In this document: positions 1-7,283 of the stretch, piece after piece
How the letters are laid out: each line of letters opens with the position of its first letter
Numbering within the stretch: the first letter of the stretch is position 1
Origin: CAZUVM01 sp964623885
GTDB lineage: Bacteria > Verrucomicrobiota > Verrucomicrobiia > Limisphaerales > UBA8199
DNA: 31,720 nucleotides
Assembly (NCBI GenBank): GCA_964623885.1
Contig: CAZUVM010000225.1
Location: 1 to 31,720 of the forward strand
Direction: 5' to 3'
Translations under genes and position numbers: made by a program
The notes under the pieces: generated by a model
The model's database searches: none
Seen by the model: only the letters and a program-made list of their open reading frames with translations
What the model was told of the DNA's origin: nothing

Positions 1-666
1 TACTCGACGCTCGGCTGGTTCAAGGACCCTTTGCTGAATACGTTTATTTTTGAACACGATGCGGACCTCGCGGAGATCATCTTTCACGAATTGGGTCATC
101 AACGCGTGTTCGCCCGCGGGGACACGGATTTCAACGAAGCCTTTGCCACGACCGTAGGTGAAGAAGGGGCGCGGCGTTGGTTGCGTTCGCGCGGCGATAG
201 CGCGGGGCTGGATCGGTACCTGGCACATCTGCGACGTAACCAGGATTGGGTGCACTTGGTAATGCGCACGCGGTCCAAACTCGAAGCTCTTTACGGAGAC
301 CAGGACCTCGGGGAGGGCAAAATTAAGGCGGCCGAAAAATCGACGGAGCGGTCACCGGAGAAGCTGCGCCAACAAAAGCAGCAAATCCTGGCAGAAATGA
401 AGCAGGAGTTCACCGTGCTAAAAGCCCAATGGAATGGGGACACGGAATTCGATTGGTGGTTCGAGCATCCGGTCAACAACGCGCACATCAATTCCGTGGC
501 CGCCTATTATGAATTGGTGCCTGCGTTCGAGCAGATTTTGGCGCAGAATGGCGGTGACCTCGAGAAATTCTATCAGGAGGTCGAGCGCCTTTCGAAGAAG
601 AGCAAGGCGGAACGGCGGCAACAGCTCCAGGTTTTGGCGCAAGCCGCGCGAAGGCCGCGGGCGTAA
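1..666 (+). CDS. Putative zinc aminopeptidase (Pfam Aminopep-like), 3' part
   Basis: The reading frame is open from base 1, so the gene starts before the window and only the last 221 codons are seen. The visible part begins YSTLGWFKDP and then has an HExxH zinc motif, HELGHQ at residues 29-34, followed by NEAFAT (residues 45-50), whose glutamate is the likely third zinc ligand. This arrangement matches the family of putative bacterial aminopeptidases described by Pfam as Aminopep; members are usually about 350 residues with an N-terminal lipoprotein signal, which would lie outside the window. The C-terminal half (about residues 105-221) is charged and helical and includes WWFEHPVNNAH and AYYELVPAF. 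Substrate and physiological role are not known from the sequence. The stop is TAA at 664-666. No gene of the same strand follows. Confidence 0.82.
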   Translation, partial: YSTLGWFKDPLLNTFIFEHDADLAEIIFHELGHQRVFARGDTDFNEAFATTVGEEGARRWLRSRGDSAGLDRYLAHLRRNQDWVHLVMRTRSKLEALYGDQDLGEGKIKAAEKSTERSPEKLRQQKQQILAEMKQEFTVLKAQWNGDTEFDWWFEHPVNNAHINSVAAYYELVPAFEQILAQNGGDLEKFYQEVERLSKKSKAERRQQLQVLAQAARRPRA

Positions 667-729
667 ATAAACTTAGGGTTGCAGCTTCGAGTGATTCAGA
701 AGCAAACGCCAAGGACGTCAACGGACGAG

Positions 730-764
730 CTTCCAACGCCCAACGTCCAACTTACAACCTCGAA
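730..764. repeat. Degenerate heptamer array (CNTCCAA-like)
   Basis: Five consecutive 7-bp units can be read directly: CTTCCAA, CGCCCAA, CGTCCAA, CTTACAA and CCTCGAA. They sit in the 389-bp gene-free stretch between the aminopeptidase and the DUF255 gene. The same period of seven occurs in other gaps of this window with different unit sequences. No coding role is supported. Confidence 0.7.
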
Positions 765-779
765 CGTGACGCCGATTCA

Positions 780-1055
780 CCCGAGCCGGGCGCGCTTCCC
801 ATGAATCATGTGGGAAAAAACGCCCCGATCCTCCCATCGGATGGGGAGTAGGGAGAAGCCACGGGTTCATGGTTACAGTGGCCAAGATCAGGACTCTCGA
901 CACCGTTGCTGCCGCTGCGGGCCGGGACGTCCCGCGGTCCGGACAAATCGCTTGCGCTGGAAGCGGGGACCGCTCGCGTCCATCAGGGTTCAAGCCGCAG
1001 CCGCTGCCACTCCGATAGAATTTTGCAAACGTTCTGAGGCTTTCGAAACAGGGCA
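780..1055. other. Gene-free stretch with palindromes, likely repeat-derived
   Basis: No convincing gene lies between 667 and 1055. Besides the heptamer array, the stretch holds the palindrome CGGGACGTCCCG near 923-934 and a small inverted repeat AGCGG-GGA-CCGCT at 962-974, whose extended form AGCGGGGACCGCTCGCG also occurs at 9137-9153. The block at about 785-890 reads on the minus strand as a short open frame with proline- and tryptophan-rich text typical of translated intergenic repeats. I regard it as a dispersed non-coding element, not a gene. It lies at the 3' ends of both neighbouring genes, which converge here. Confidence 0.5.
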
Positions 1056-3143
1056 TCACTGAGTTGATGCCGCGCCAAGCAAGCGTTTCACCTGGTCCGG
1101 GTCGTTGGTCGGCGGCTGGCAGGTGGTGCCGGTGCAAAGATAGACCTGTGGCTCCTCTTTGGCGGGCAACGTGCGGGCAAAAGGTTCGACAGCACCGAGG
1201 TTACCCAGCACGACTTTGTTGGGCTGATACACCGAATGAATTGCTTGGAGAAGATTGCGGGTTTGGGCTTCCGACGGTTCTCCGGCGATGACCGCGCGGC
1301 TGGGTTCCGACAGGTAAAAGTCGAGGGCTTGCAGGAGGAACGGCACGGCTTGCGGCAACTGTTCAAGTCGCCCAGCGAAGTAACGCAGGCTTTTGTCGGC
1401 CGCCTTCGTGAACCTTGTGTTGCCGGTGATATGTCCCAGGCGGAGCAAACCGAAAATAGCCACGGAATTGCCGGACGGCTCGGCGCCATCATAGGCTTCT
1501 TTGACGCGGAGAATGAGATCGGTGCGATTGGCGGGGCTTTGCCAGAACCCGCCGTGTTCCGCATCATAGAATTTGGCCAACATTTGTTCGGCCAGAGCGA
1601 TCGCGAAATCGAGATGCTCCGGCACGACGGTCACCTCGTAGGCATCCAGGACGCCGGCCAGCAAGAAACTGTAACCTTCCAACACCTCCACGCGATCGCA
1701 TTCGCCGTCGCGCCAGCGATGAGAGAGTGTGTTGGTGGCGGCATCCCAGAGTTCTTTGCGCATGAAGGCCAGGTTGCGCTCGGCAGCGGCGCGATAACTT
1801 TCCAATCCCAGGACCGCACCCGCGCGCGCCATCGCGCCGAGCATCAGGCCGTTCCAGGAGGCCAGCACCTTGTCGTCGCGTTGCGGCCGCACGCGTTGTT
1901 CGCGAGCAGCGGACATTTTTCGCATTGCGCGGCCGAGCGCTTTGGCCTCGGCTGGCAGGAGGGTTGGTTCGACAACGCTCAAGACGTTGAGATTCGGCAA
2001 CGGCTCGGGATGGCTGTGGTCGACGAAATTGCCCTGGCTGGTAATGCCGAAGAATTTCACCGCTGCGTTGAGTTCGTCCGGCTTCAGCAGGTGCTCTAAA
2101 TCGGACTGCGTCCAACAATAGAATTTTCCTTCGTGACCTTCGCTGTCGGCGTCTTCGGCGGAAAAGAAACCGCCTTCCGCGTGGGTCATGTCACGCAGGA
2201 CATAATCAAGGACGTCCTGAACGACGCTGGCGAATTTGGCGTCGCCGCTGACGAGATAAGCATCCAAGTACAACTGCGCCAATTGGGCGTTGTCGTACAA
2301 CATTTTTTCGAAATGAGGCACGAGCCATTGAGCATCGACCGAGTAGCGGGAAAAGCCGCCGCCGAGCTGATCGTGGATGCCGCCGGCAGCCATGCGCTCG
2401 CAAGTGTGCAGCACCATCCGCACCGCCTCTTCATCGCCAAAACGGCGAGCAAAACGCAGCAGTAATTGCGGCTGGCTCGGCTGCGGGAATTTCGGCGCGC
2501 CGCCGAACCCGCCGTAACGCGGGTCGTAGGCGGATTTGAAGAGCTCGCCCGCATGGCGAAGGATTTCAGGTTTCAGCTCACTCGTGGCGCGCTCGCCGGC
2601 ATCGGCCATTTGCGCCAACTGCTGATGCATATCGGCAGCTGACTTTTCCAGATCGTTGCGGCGCGTGCGCCAAAGCTGGTGAATGTGCTGTAATAATTGC
2701 AGAAACCCCGGACGACCCTGGCGCGCATCGGGAGGAAAATACGTTCCGCCGAAAAACGGTTTCAGATCCGGCGCCAGGAAGACACTCATCGGCCAGCCGC
2801 CCTGACCGGTGGTCGCCTGGACGAAGGTCATGTAGATCCTGTCCACGTCCGGCCGCTCCTCGCGGTCGACCTTGATGCTGACGAAATGTTCATTGAGGAA
2901 TTTTGCCACGCCGTCGTTTTCAAACGACTCGCGTTCCATGACATGGCACCAGTGGCAAGTCGAGTAACCGACGCTGAGGAAAATGGGCTTGTCCTCCCCG
3001 CGCGCCTGGGCGAACGCTTCATCGCCCCAGGGCTGCCAGTCGACAGGGTTGAATTGGTGCTGGAGGAGGTACGGCGATTTCTCCCGGGCCAGGCGATTGG
3101 CTCGGGCCGGCGGTTTTTCTGCCGATGCAACATGAGCTGCCAT
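1056..3143 (-). CDS. Thioredoxin domain-containing protein, DUF255/SSP411 (YyaL) family
   Basis: This 695-residue protein belongs to the YyaL/SSP411 family. The N-terminal third (about residues 12-175) is a thioredoxin-like domain: it opens with the family hallmark around NRLAREKSPYLLQH, then has a C-H-W-C pair at C63 and C66 (STCHWCHVMERESF) and VDREERPDVD. The remainder resembles an alpha/alpha-barrel of the six-hairpin type found in N-acylglucosamine 2-epimerase-like proteins (GGFGGAPKFPQ, HFEKMLYDNAQL, WNGLMLGAMARAG). Function in bacteria is unsettled; a redox or sugar-binding role is inference. I chose ATG 3143 because GAGG lies five bases upstream; an in-frame TTG at 3188 would add 15 residues without a better ribosome site. 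The length is normal for the family. The gene stands alone. Confidence 0.92.
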   Translation of the reverse strand: MAAHVASAEKPPARANRLAREKSPYLLQHQFNPVDWQPWGDEAFAQARGEDKPIFLSVGYSTCHWCHVMERESFENDGVAKFLNEHFVSIKVDREERPDVDRIYMTFVQATTGQGGWPMSVFLAPDLKPFFGGTYFPPDARQGRPGFLQLLQHIHQLWRTRRNDLEKSAADMHQQLAQMADAGERATSELKPEILRHAGELFKSAYDPRYGGFGGAPKFPQPSQPQLLLRFARRFGDEEAVRMVLHTCERMAAGGIHDQLGGGFSRYSVDAQWLVPHFEKMLYDNAQLAQLYLDAYLVSGDAKFASVVQDVLDYVLRDMTHAEGGFFSAEDADSEGHEGKFYCWTQSDLEHLLKPDELNAAVKFFGITSQGNFVDHSHPEPLPNLNVLSVVEPTLLPAEAKALGRAMRKMSAAREQRVRPQRDDKVLASWNGLMLGAMARAGAVLGLESYRAAAERNLAFMRKELWDAATNTLSHRWRDGECDRVEVLEGYSFLLAGVLDAYEVTVVPEHLDFAIALAEQMLAKFYDAEHGGFWQSPANRTDLILRVKEAYDGAEPSGNSVAIFGLLRLGHITGNTRFTKAADKSLRYFAGRLEQLPQAVPFLLQALDFYLSEPSRAVIAGEPSEAQTRNLLQAIHSVYQPNKVVLGNLGAVEPFARTLPAKEEPQVYLCTGTTCQPPTNDPDQVKRLLGAASTQ

Positions 3144-3211
3144 TAAGACCTCGACGGAAACAGTAATGCGCGAGGGGAATTGGGGCAAAGGAAATCGGGG
3201 GCGGGTGCAAG

Positions 3212-3272
3212 CCCGAAGCCGGAAATCCGAAGGCCGAAAGAAGGGGCGAAAATCCGAAGCCCGACCGGAAAT
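3212..3272. repeat. Degenerate heptamer array (CCGAARN-like)
   Basis: Units such as GCCCGAA, GCCGGAA, ATCCGAA and GGCCGAA repeat with a period of seven: the CG or GG step recurs at 3215, 3222, 3229, 3236 and 3243, then again at 3256 and 3263 after a one-base slip. The array lies directly upstream of the DUF255 gene, in the gene-free gap 3144-3538. Similar CCGAA units recur at 6333-6463. Confidence 0.65.
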
Positions 3273-3312
3273 TCATTCAATGAGCATGTGTTATTCTTCA
3301 TTGCGGGACCCG

Positions 3313-3347
3313 TCGATGCTCGATGCGAAATGTTCGATGCTCATCGA
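3313..3347. repeat. Heptamer array of TCGATGC units
   Basis: Five heptads can be read in register: TCGATGC, TCGATGC, GAAATGT, TCGATGC and TCATCGA. Three are identical. The array is about 40 bp from the CCGAA array in the same gap. The rest of the gap (3348-3538) shows no supported gene or clear signal; it lies downstream of the LytTR regulator gene and I see no U-tract terminator. Confidence 0.7.
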
Positions 3348-3538
3348 GTGAGGTTCTGAGAAATGGATCACGCGGATTGTTGGGGTGGGATGGGAAAGTC
3401 GAAGAAGAGCGCGGGAATACCGCGCACTCCAAACGTTTCGCGAATTCGCAGGCGGGAGCTGTTACGATGCGTTTAGGGAGATTCGGATGCGCAGGCCGCT
3501 TCGTGGCTGCTGCGGGAGGTACAACGGGCTCCGCTGCC

Positions 3539-4318
3539 TTAATGGGCGGCGGTTTTGGAGGGATACTGCAGGCGCTCCTGTATTTCCTTAACGGCGCGCG
3601 TCATCAGAAGCTGCTGGTTGTTATCCAAGACAAGGAGATATTCGCCTCGCGGTGTGGACTGCAGACGTTTGACACGTTCCAGATTGACGAGCATGGATCG
3701 GCTGATGCGGTGAAACTGCTGCGGAGAAAGTTGGGCTTCTACACCAGTAAGGGTCTCGCGAATTACGTGGTTTCCGCCGCGAGTATGCAGCACGAGGTAG
3801 TTGCCCGCTGATTCGAGGTAATCGATATCTTCGACAGGGATAAAGAGCACCTCCGCGCCCGATTTCACGGCGAAGCGGCTCAAATATTCGGTGGCAGGCC
3901 TGGATGAGCCCAGCCATTGCGCCAGACTCTGGTTCGCGGCGGCATGACTGCGGGTCTGTAAGTGTTGCCGTGCGCGCTCCACCGCCGCCAGGAGGCGAGC
4001 CTGGGTGAATGGCTTGAGCAAATAATCCAATGCGTGGATCTCAAACGCCTCAACGGCATGCTGATCATGCGCGGTGACGAAGATCACCGCCGGCCAACTA
4101 TCGTGAGGTAGCGCCCGCAGCACATCAAATCCGCTAACTTCGGGCATTTGCACATCCAGGAAGGCCAGGTCGGGGCGGCGTTCGCGAATGAAGGCAATGG
4201 CTTCGGGACCATTGCTGCATTCTCCAACCACTTCAAGGTCTGCAGCGGCGGCAAGCAGTTTGCGCAACCGCCCGCGTGCCAGCGCTTCATCATCGACAAT
4301 CAGCGCTCGCAGTTTCAT
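3539..4318 (-). CDS. LytTR-family two-component response regulator
   Basis: A 259-residue DNA-binding response regulator of the LytT/AlgR/YehT type. The receiver domain covers about residues 1-120, with acidic pocket D9-D10, phospho-acceptor D55 (FLDVQMP), T82 and K102 (LLKPF). A LytTR DNA-binding domain covers about residues 150-250, recognised from FIPVEDIDYLESAGNYLVLHT and FHRISRSMLVNLERV. The ATG at 4316-4318 overlaps the stop codon of the upstream sensor kinase by one base (TGATG), so the two genes are almost certainly co-transcribed and translationally coupled. The regulator is expected to be phosphorylated by that kinase and to bind direct-repeat promoter sites. Its targets cannot be told from the sequence. 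All key residues are present. Confidence 0.95.
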   Translation of the reverse strand: MKLRALIVDDEALARGRLRKLLAAAADLEVVGECSNGPEAIAFIRERRPDLAFLDVQMPEVSGFDVLRALPHDSWPAVIFVTAHDQHAVEAFEIHALDYLLKPFTQARLLAAVERARQHLQTRSHAAANQSLAQWLGSSRPATEYLSRFAVKSGAEVLFIPVEDIDYLESAGNYLVLHTRGGNHVIRETLTGVEAQLSPQQFHRISRSMLVNLERVKRLQSTPRGEYLLVLDNNQQLLMTRAVKEIQERLQYPSKTAAH

Positions 4319-5514
4319 CAGGCAAACACGCCCAACTCCGCCGCGGTGTGCGCCACTCGCCAGGGGACCTGGACCTGGGCGGAAAACCCACCGTCGATTC
4401 CGGATTTGAGCTCGAGGGCGGCCTGATCGGTATAGAGCTCCTTTAAACGCGCACGGGTATTGCTAAGCCCAACGCCTTCTTTGAGAGGAGCGCTGGTTTT
4501 GGCCTGGCCCGGGCCGTCGTCCGTTACGCAGAGCACGAGCCTATCCCGATCGTGCTCGGCGGTAATGCGAATCAAGCCGGGGGCAATTTGAGTTTCGATG
4601 CCATGGCGGACGGCGTTTTCGACCAGCGGTTGTAAAATGAGAATCGGCACCAGGGCATCCAGAGCGGCGACATCCACCTCCTTTTCGACCATCAACCGGT
4701 CGCCAAACCGGATTTGTTCGATCAGCAAGTAACGGTCGAGAAAATGCAACTCTTCGCGTAAGGTTACTTCCTGCCGTTCGGGGCCCTTCAATGTGAGCCG
4801 CAGGAGGTCGCTTAAGGCCTCGATCATTTCTTCAGCTTGCGGTTGCGCATGTACGAGCGAGGCAATGGAGTTGAGGGTGTTAAACAGGAAGTGTGGATTG
4901 AGTTGCATGCGAAGTGCCTGCAAGCGGGCCTGAACCAGTCGAGCTTCCAGCTCAGCCTCGCGGCGCTCACGCGCTTTGGTGCGCTCGTAGAAACGTAGCG
5001 CGTGGGCGACCCCTACCAACCCCCAAAAGATTGGCATTTGATAAGTAATGCGCCGGAGAATAACAAAGGCGGTTGTGCGTGGTTCGCGGTCCGAGCGACG
5101 CAGCTCGGTCGGATCCTGCCGGCCCAACGCGGGCGATGGGGGGCTTAGCCAGGCAAAGACCCCCACCACCGCGAAGCTCAGTGCGCAAACCGCCAGGTGG
5201 ACTGGTAGCGAGCGCTTCCAAGCGCCTCGTTCCAGGGTGTAAGTCGAGGAAGTCCAGACGATGAGCGGGGTCAACAGGATCCAGGGCGCGAGGCGGACCA
5301 GAGCAGCGATTAGCGCCTGACGAAGATCGGCGGCCTGGAGCAACGCCATCTCCAGCGCGGATGCCAGCGCGATAAAAAGCCAAAATGCGGTAACCAGCCA
5401 CCAAAAACTCGAGAACCGCCAACCACGTCCGTTGGCAGCCGGAGCGCTTTCGACCGAGACAGGGCTTGCGTGAATCACGTCCATATTGGTGGTAACGGAC
5501 GGAACAGGATCCAT
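4318..5514 (-). CDS. LytS/YehU-type membrane sensor histidine kinase
   Basis: Numbered from ATG 5514, this is a 398-residue kinase. Four hydrophobic segments lie at about residues 36-57, 68-88, 104-123 and 156-175, with no sizeable extracellular domain, followed by a short basic coiled linker. The His_kinase domain has RMQLNPHFLFNTLNS with H208, the usual phospho-accepting motif of this class. The ATPase domain has PLVENAVRHG (N300), DDGPG (332-336) and GVGLSNTRARL (347-357). A GTG at 5529 in the same frame would add five residues; neither start has a clear ribosome site. A -35/-10-like pair lies immediately upstream (5536-5563). The stimulus is unknown; membrane or cell-wall state is possible only by family analogy. 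Partner: the LytTR regulator encoded directly downstream. Confidence 0.94.
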   Translation of the reverse strand: MDPVPSVTTNMDVIHASPVSVESAPAANGRGWRFSSFWWLVTAFWLFIALASALEMALLQAADLRQALIAALVRLAPWILLTPLIVWTSSTYTLERGAWKRSLPVHLAVCALSFAVVGVFAWLSPPSPALGRQDPTELRRSDREPRTTAFVILRRITYQMPIFWGLVGVAHALRFYERTKARERREAELEARLVQARLQALRMQLNPHFLFNTLNSIASLVHAQPQAEEMIEALSDLLRLTLKGPERQEVTLREELHFLDRYLLIEQIRFGDRLMVEKEVDVAALDALVPILILQPLVENAVRHGIETQIAPGLIRITAEHDRDRLVLCVTDDGPGQAKTSAPLKEGVGLSNTRARLKELYTDQAALELKSGIDGGFSAQVQVPWRVAHTAAELGVFA

Positions 5515-5535
5515 AATGGTTTCACGCACTTTGCC

Positions 5536-5563
5536 AGCTTACGGCAAAGCGGCGGGATGTCAC
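5536..5563 (-). promoter_or_regulatory. Possible promoter of the sensor kinase/LytTR operon
   Basis: On the minus strand GTGACA (5558-5563) and TAAGCT (5536-5541) are 16 bp apart. The -35 matches TTGACA at five of six positions; the -10 is weak. Transcription would start near the GTG at 5529, giving a very short leader. The geometry resembles the stronger promoter at 20332-20359. Confidence 0.35.
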
Positions 5564-5983
5564 GCCGGTTGCTGTGATGTTCATCCCCGCTGTGGACCGC
5601 CTGGTCACGCGCTGAGCCAAATTCATCCCATTGCCGAAATTTTTCAGCCGCGCGCTAAGTCTGATTCTGCGAGTGGCGCAGTGAGTGCGATGAACGAGAT
5701 CCATCAATATAACCTTCAGCGGGAGCCTGGAAGCGCAACCGTAAATGGCCTGACAAAGGCCGCGGCGGTGGTCGGCGCTGTGCTTGCAGCAGCCGATCAG
5801 GGTTCGGCCCCGATTGCAAATCCGCACAGGCCGCGGCGTGCCTTCAAAGGGCTCTGGACACAGAAACAAGCCGGCGCTTGCTTTGAGCGCAAGCGGCTGA
5901 TGCGGGTCCAGGCACAGGAAAGATCCTGAGAGCCTTGTTTATCTGCACTATCAAAAGGTGTCGCAGAATTTGATGGGGGATAC

Positions 5984-6032
5984 GGCCGGCACGGGTGGCG
6001 GCGCAGCAGTTTCTGCCGCTTCCGTGCCGGCC
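5984..6032. repeat. Imperfect hairpin with GGCCGGCACGG arms
   Basis: GGCCGGCACGG at the left is answered by CCGTGCCGGCC at the right, with a partly paired middle (GGCGGCGCAG against CTGCCGC). Neither side has a T-run, so it is not a classical terminator. A second, perfect 7-bp hairpin GCGATGG-AA-CCATCGC follows at 6042-6057. Confidence 0.6.
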
Positions 6033-6096
6033 CCCGCGCTGGCGATGGAACCATCGCGAGCGCTCCTGCCACAAAGGTGAACACTGGCATAGTCAA

Positions 6097-6298
6097 TTAA
6101 GCCGTAACGATTCAGTAGAAGGGAGCGCGCCCGCCTTCGGGCGCAGCGGTTGGCGCCCTCGCCAACCGCATTCCTGCTTCTCGATTTCTGCTCACCATTT
6201 GGTGAGCTTGGGCCAACGCCAACCAACCGGCGAGGGCGCCGGTTGCCAGCGCCCGGGGCGGGCGCGCTCCCCAAAGACGACTGCATCGTTACGGTTAA
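6097..6298. mobile_element. MITE-like element with long terminal inverted repeats
   Basis: The left end TTAAGCCGTAACGAT and the right end, read on the other strand, TTAACCGTAACGAT match except for one base. The match continues for about 67 bp with few gaps, including a 15-bp identical block GGGAGCGCGCCCGCC and the inner block GGCGCCCTCGCC. The arms enclose about 65 bp that themselves contain a perfect 7-bp hairpin GCTCACC-ATTT-GGTGAGC at 6190-6207. There is no open frame for a transposase, so it would be a non-autonomous element; TTAA at both ends may be the target duplication. A large structured RNA or a transcription-stopping hairpin are alternatives. Confidence 0.6.
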
Positions 6299-6332
6299 GA
6301 GCTGTTGCAAAAGTGGGCAGGCAGGATTAAAG

Positions 6333-6463
6333 ACCGAATTTCGAAGGCCGAGGCCGAAACAAGGCCGAAATCCGAATTCCGAACACAGTCTGAGCCCGTT
6401 GTTTTTCGGGCTTCGCCATTCGGTCTTCTTTCGGCCTTCGGGTTTCGGCCCTTCGGCCTTCAT
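6333..6463. repeat. Two opposed heptamer arrays (CCGAA units and their complement)
   Basis: From 6333 to about 6385 CCGAA-type units recur mostly every seven bases (CG steps at 6336, 6343, 6350, 6367, 6374, 6381). From 6405 to 6463 the complementary TTCGG-type units recur mostly every seven bases (6407, 6414, 6421, 6428, then 6432, 6439, 6446, 6454, 6461). The pair can therefore fold into one long imperfect hairpin. It ends about 20 bp before the stop codon of the ABC ATPase gene. Confidence 0.65.
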
Positions 6464-6482
6464 CACCGCTAGAGCAATGGCC

Positions 6483-7235
6483 TTACCTGGTAGCCACCGC
6501 GCGCAGGAATTCGCGGGTGCGCTCGTTCCGCGGCGATGAGAAGATCTCGTCAGGCGGGCCGGACTCGGCGACGCAGCCGTGATCGAAGAATAGAACCCGA
6601 TTGGCCATGTCGCGCGCAAACTGCATTTCGTGGGTAACCACGATCATGGTCATGCCTTCCTCGACGAGTTGGCGCATCACGCGAAGGACTTCTTCACGCA
6701 GCTCCGGATCCAACGCACTGGTGGGTTCGTCGAAAAGCATGACCAGCGGTTCCATTGCCAGCGCGCGGGCAATCGCCACCCGCTGTTGCTGGCCGCCGGA
6801 GAGCTGGCTGGGATAAGCTTCGGCTTTGTTCTGCAATCCCACTTTGGCGAGCAAACAACGCGCGTCGGCTTCGGCTTTTTCAGCCGCAATACCTTTGACG
6901 ACGACGGGGCCGGTGGTCACGTTCTGCAGCACCGTCAAATGCGGAAAGAGGTTGAACGACTGAAACACCATTCCTGCGCGCATTCGTAGCTGACGCTGTC
7001 TTTCCTTTGCTTCGGGACTTTGAGGCGCCTTGCCGCCTTCAATTGTTACACCGTCGATGGTGATCCTGCCGGCATCGGCAATCTCCAGTTGGTTAAGGCA
7101 GCGCAGGAAGGTGCTTTTGCCGCAACCGCTTGGGCCAATGAGCACGACGGCTTCACCACGAGCCTGCTCGTGATCGATGCCGTGCAGGACAGTGTTCGAG
7201 CTGTAGGATTTAACGAGATTTTCGACAGTGATCAT
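6483..7235 (-). CDS. Polar amino acid ABC transporter ATP-binding protein (GlnQ-like)
   Basis: A full-length 250-residue ATPase of the polar amino acid import family. It has Walker A GPSGCGKST (34-42), Q-loop Q92 (VFQSFNLFPHLTVLQN, a family hallmark), signature LSGGQQQR (145-152), Walker B LFDEPT (167-172) and the switch histidine in VVTHEM. It should energise uptake together with the fused binding/permease protein encoded 48 bp upstream on the same strand. A homodimer is expected. No strong ribosome site is visible before the ATG at 7235. The exact substrate (glutamine, glutamate, arginine, cystine or other) cannot be assigned from the ATPase. Confidence 0.95.
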   Translation of the reverse strand: MITVENLVKSYSSNTVLHGIDHEQARGEAVVLIGPSGCGKSTFLRCLNQLEIADAGRITIDGVTIEGGKAPQSPEAKERQRQLRMRAGMVFQSFNLFPHLTVLQNVTTGPVVVKGIAAEKAEADARCLLAKVGLQNKAEAYPSQLSGGQQQRVAIARALAMEPLVMLFDEPTSALDPELREEVLRVMRQLVEEGMTMIVVTHEMQFARDMANRVLFFDHGCVAESGPPDEIFSSPRNERTREFLRAVATR

Positions 7236-7283
7236 TTTTAGTTCTAGTAAGCAGCAGGCTCCGCAATATCAAAGGACAAATCA

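Larger units (their letters stand above)
5530..6482. other. Gene-free, repeat-dense stretch of about 950 bp
   Basis: I find no credible gene here. Open frames exist on both strands but have no recognisable motifs and proline/arginine-rich text. The first 450 bp hold nothing I can name apart from the promoter listed above. From 5984 onward the stretch is almost wholly inverted repeats: a hairpin at 5984-6032, a small perfect hairpin at 6042-6057, a 202-bp element with about 67-bp inverted arms at 6097-6298, and two opposed heptamer arrays at 6333-6463. The region separates the 3' end of the amino acid importer operon from the 5' end of the LytS-type kinase. Confidence 0.6.

Noticed and set aside
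718..1137. Minus-strand open frame of about 139 codons
   Set aside because: It overlaps the end of the DUF255 gene, covers the heptamer array and palindromes, and its text is repeat-like. I see no domain or ribosome site.
1236..2099. Long plus-strand frame of 287 codons
   Set aside because: It is wholly antisense to the well-supported DUF255 gene and has no motif of its own.
5486..5929. Plus-strand frame of 147 codons in the repeat-dense gap
   Set aside because: No recognisable domain, no good start or ribosome site, and an open frame of this size is expected by chance in GC-rich DNA.
6333..6463. CRISPR array
   Set aside because: The units are seven bases, degenerate and directly adjacent, with no unique spacers and no cas genes nearby.
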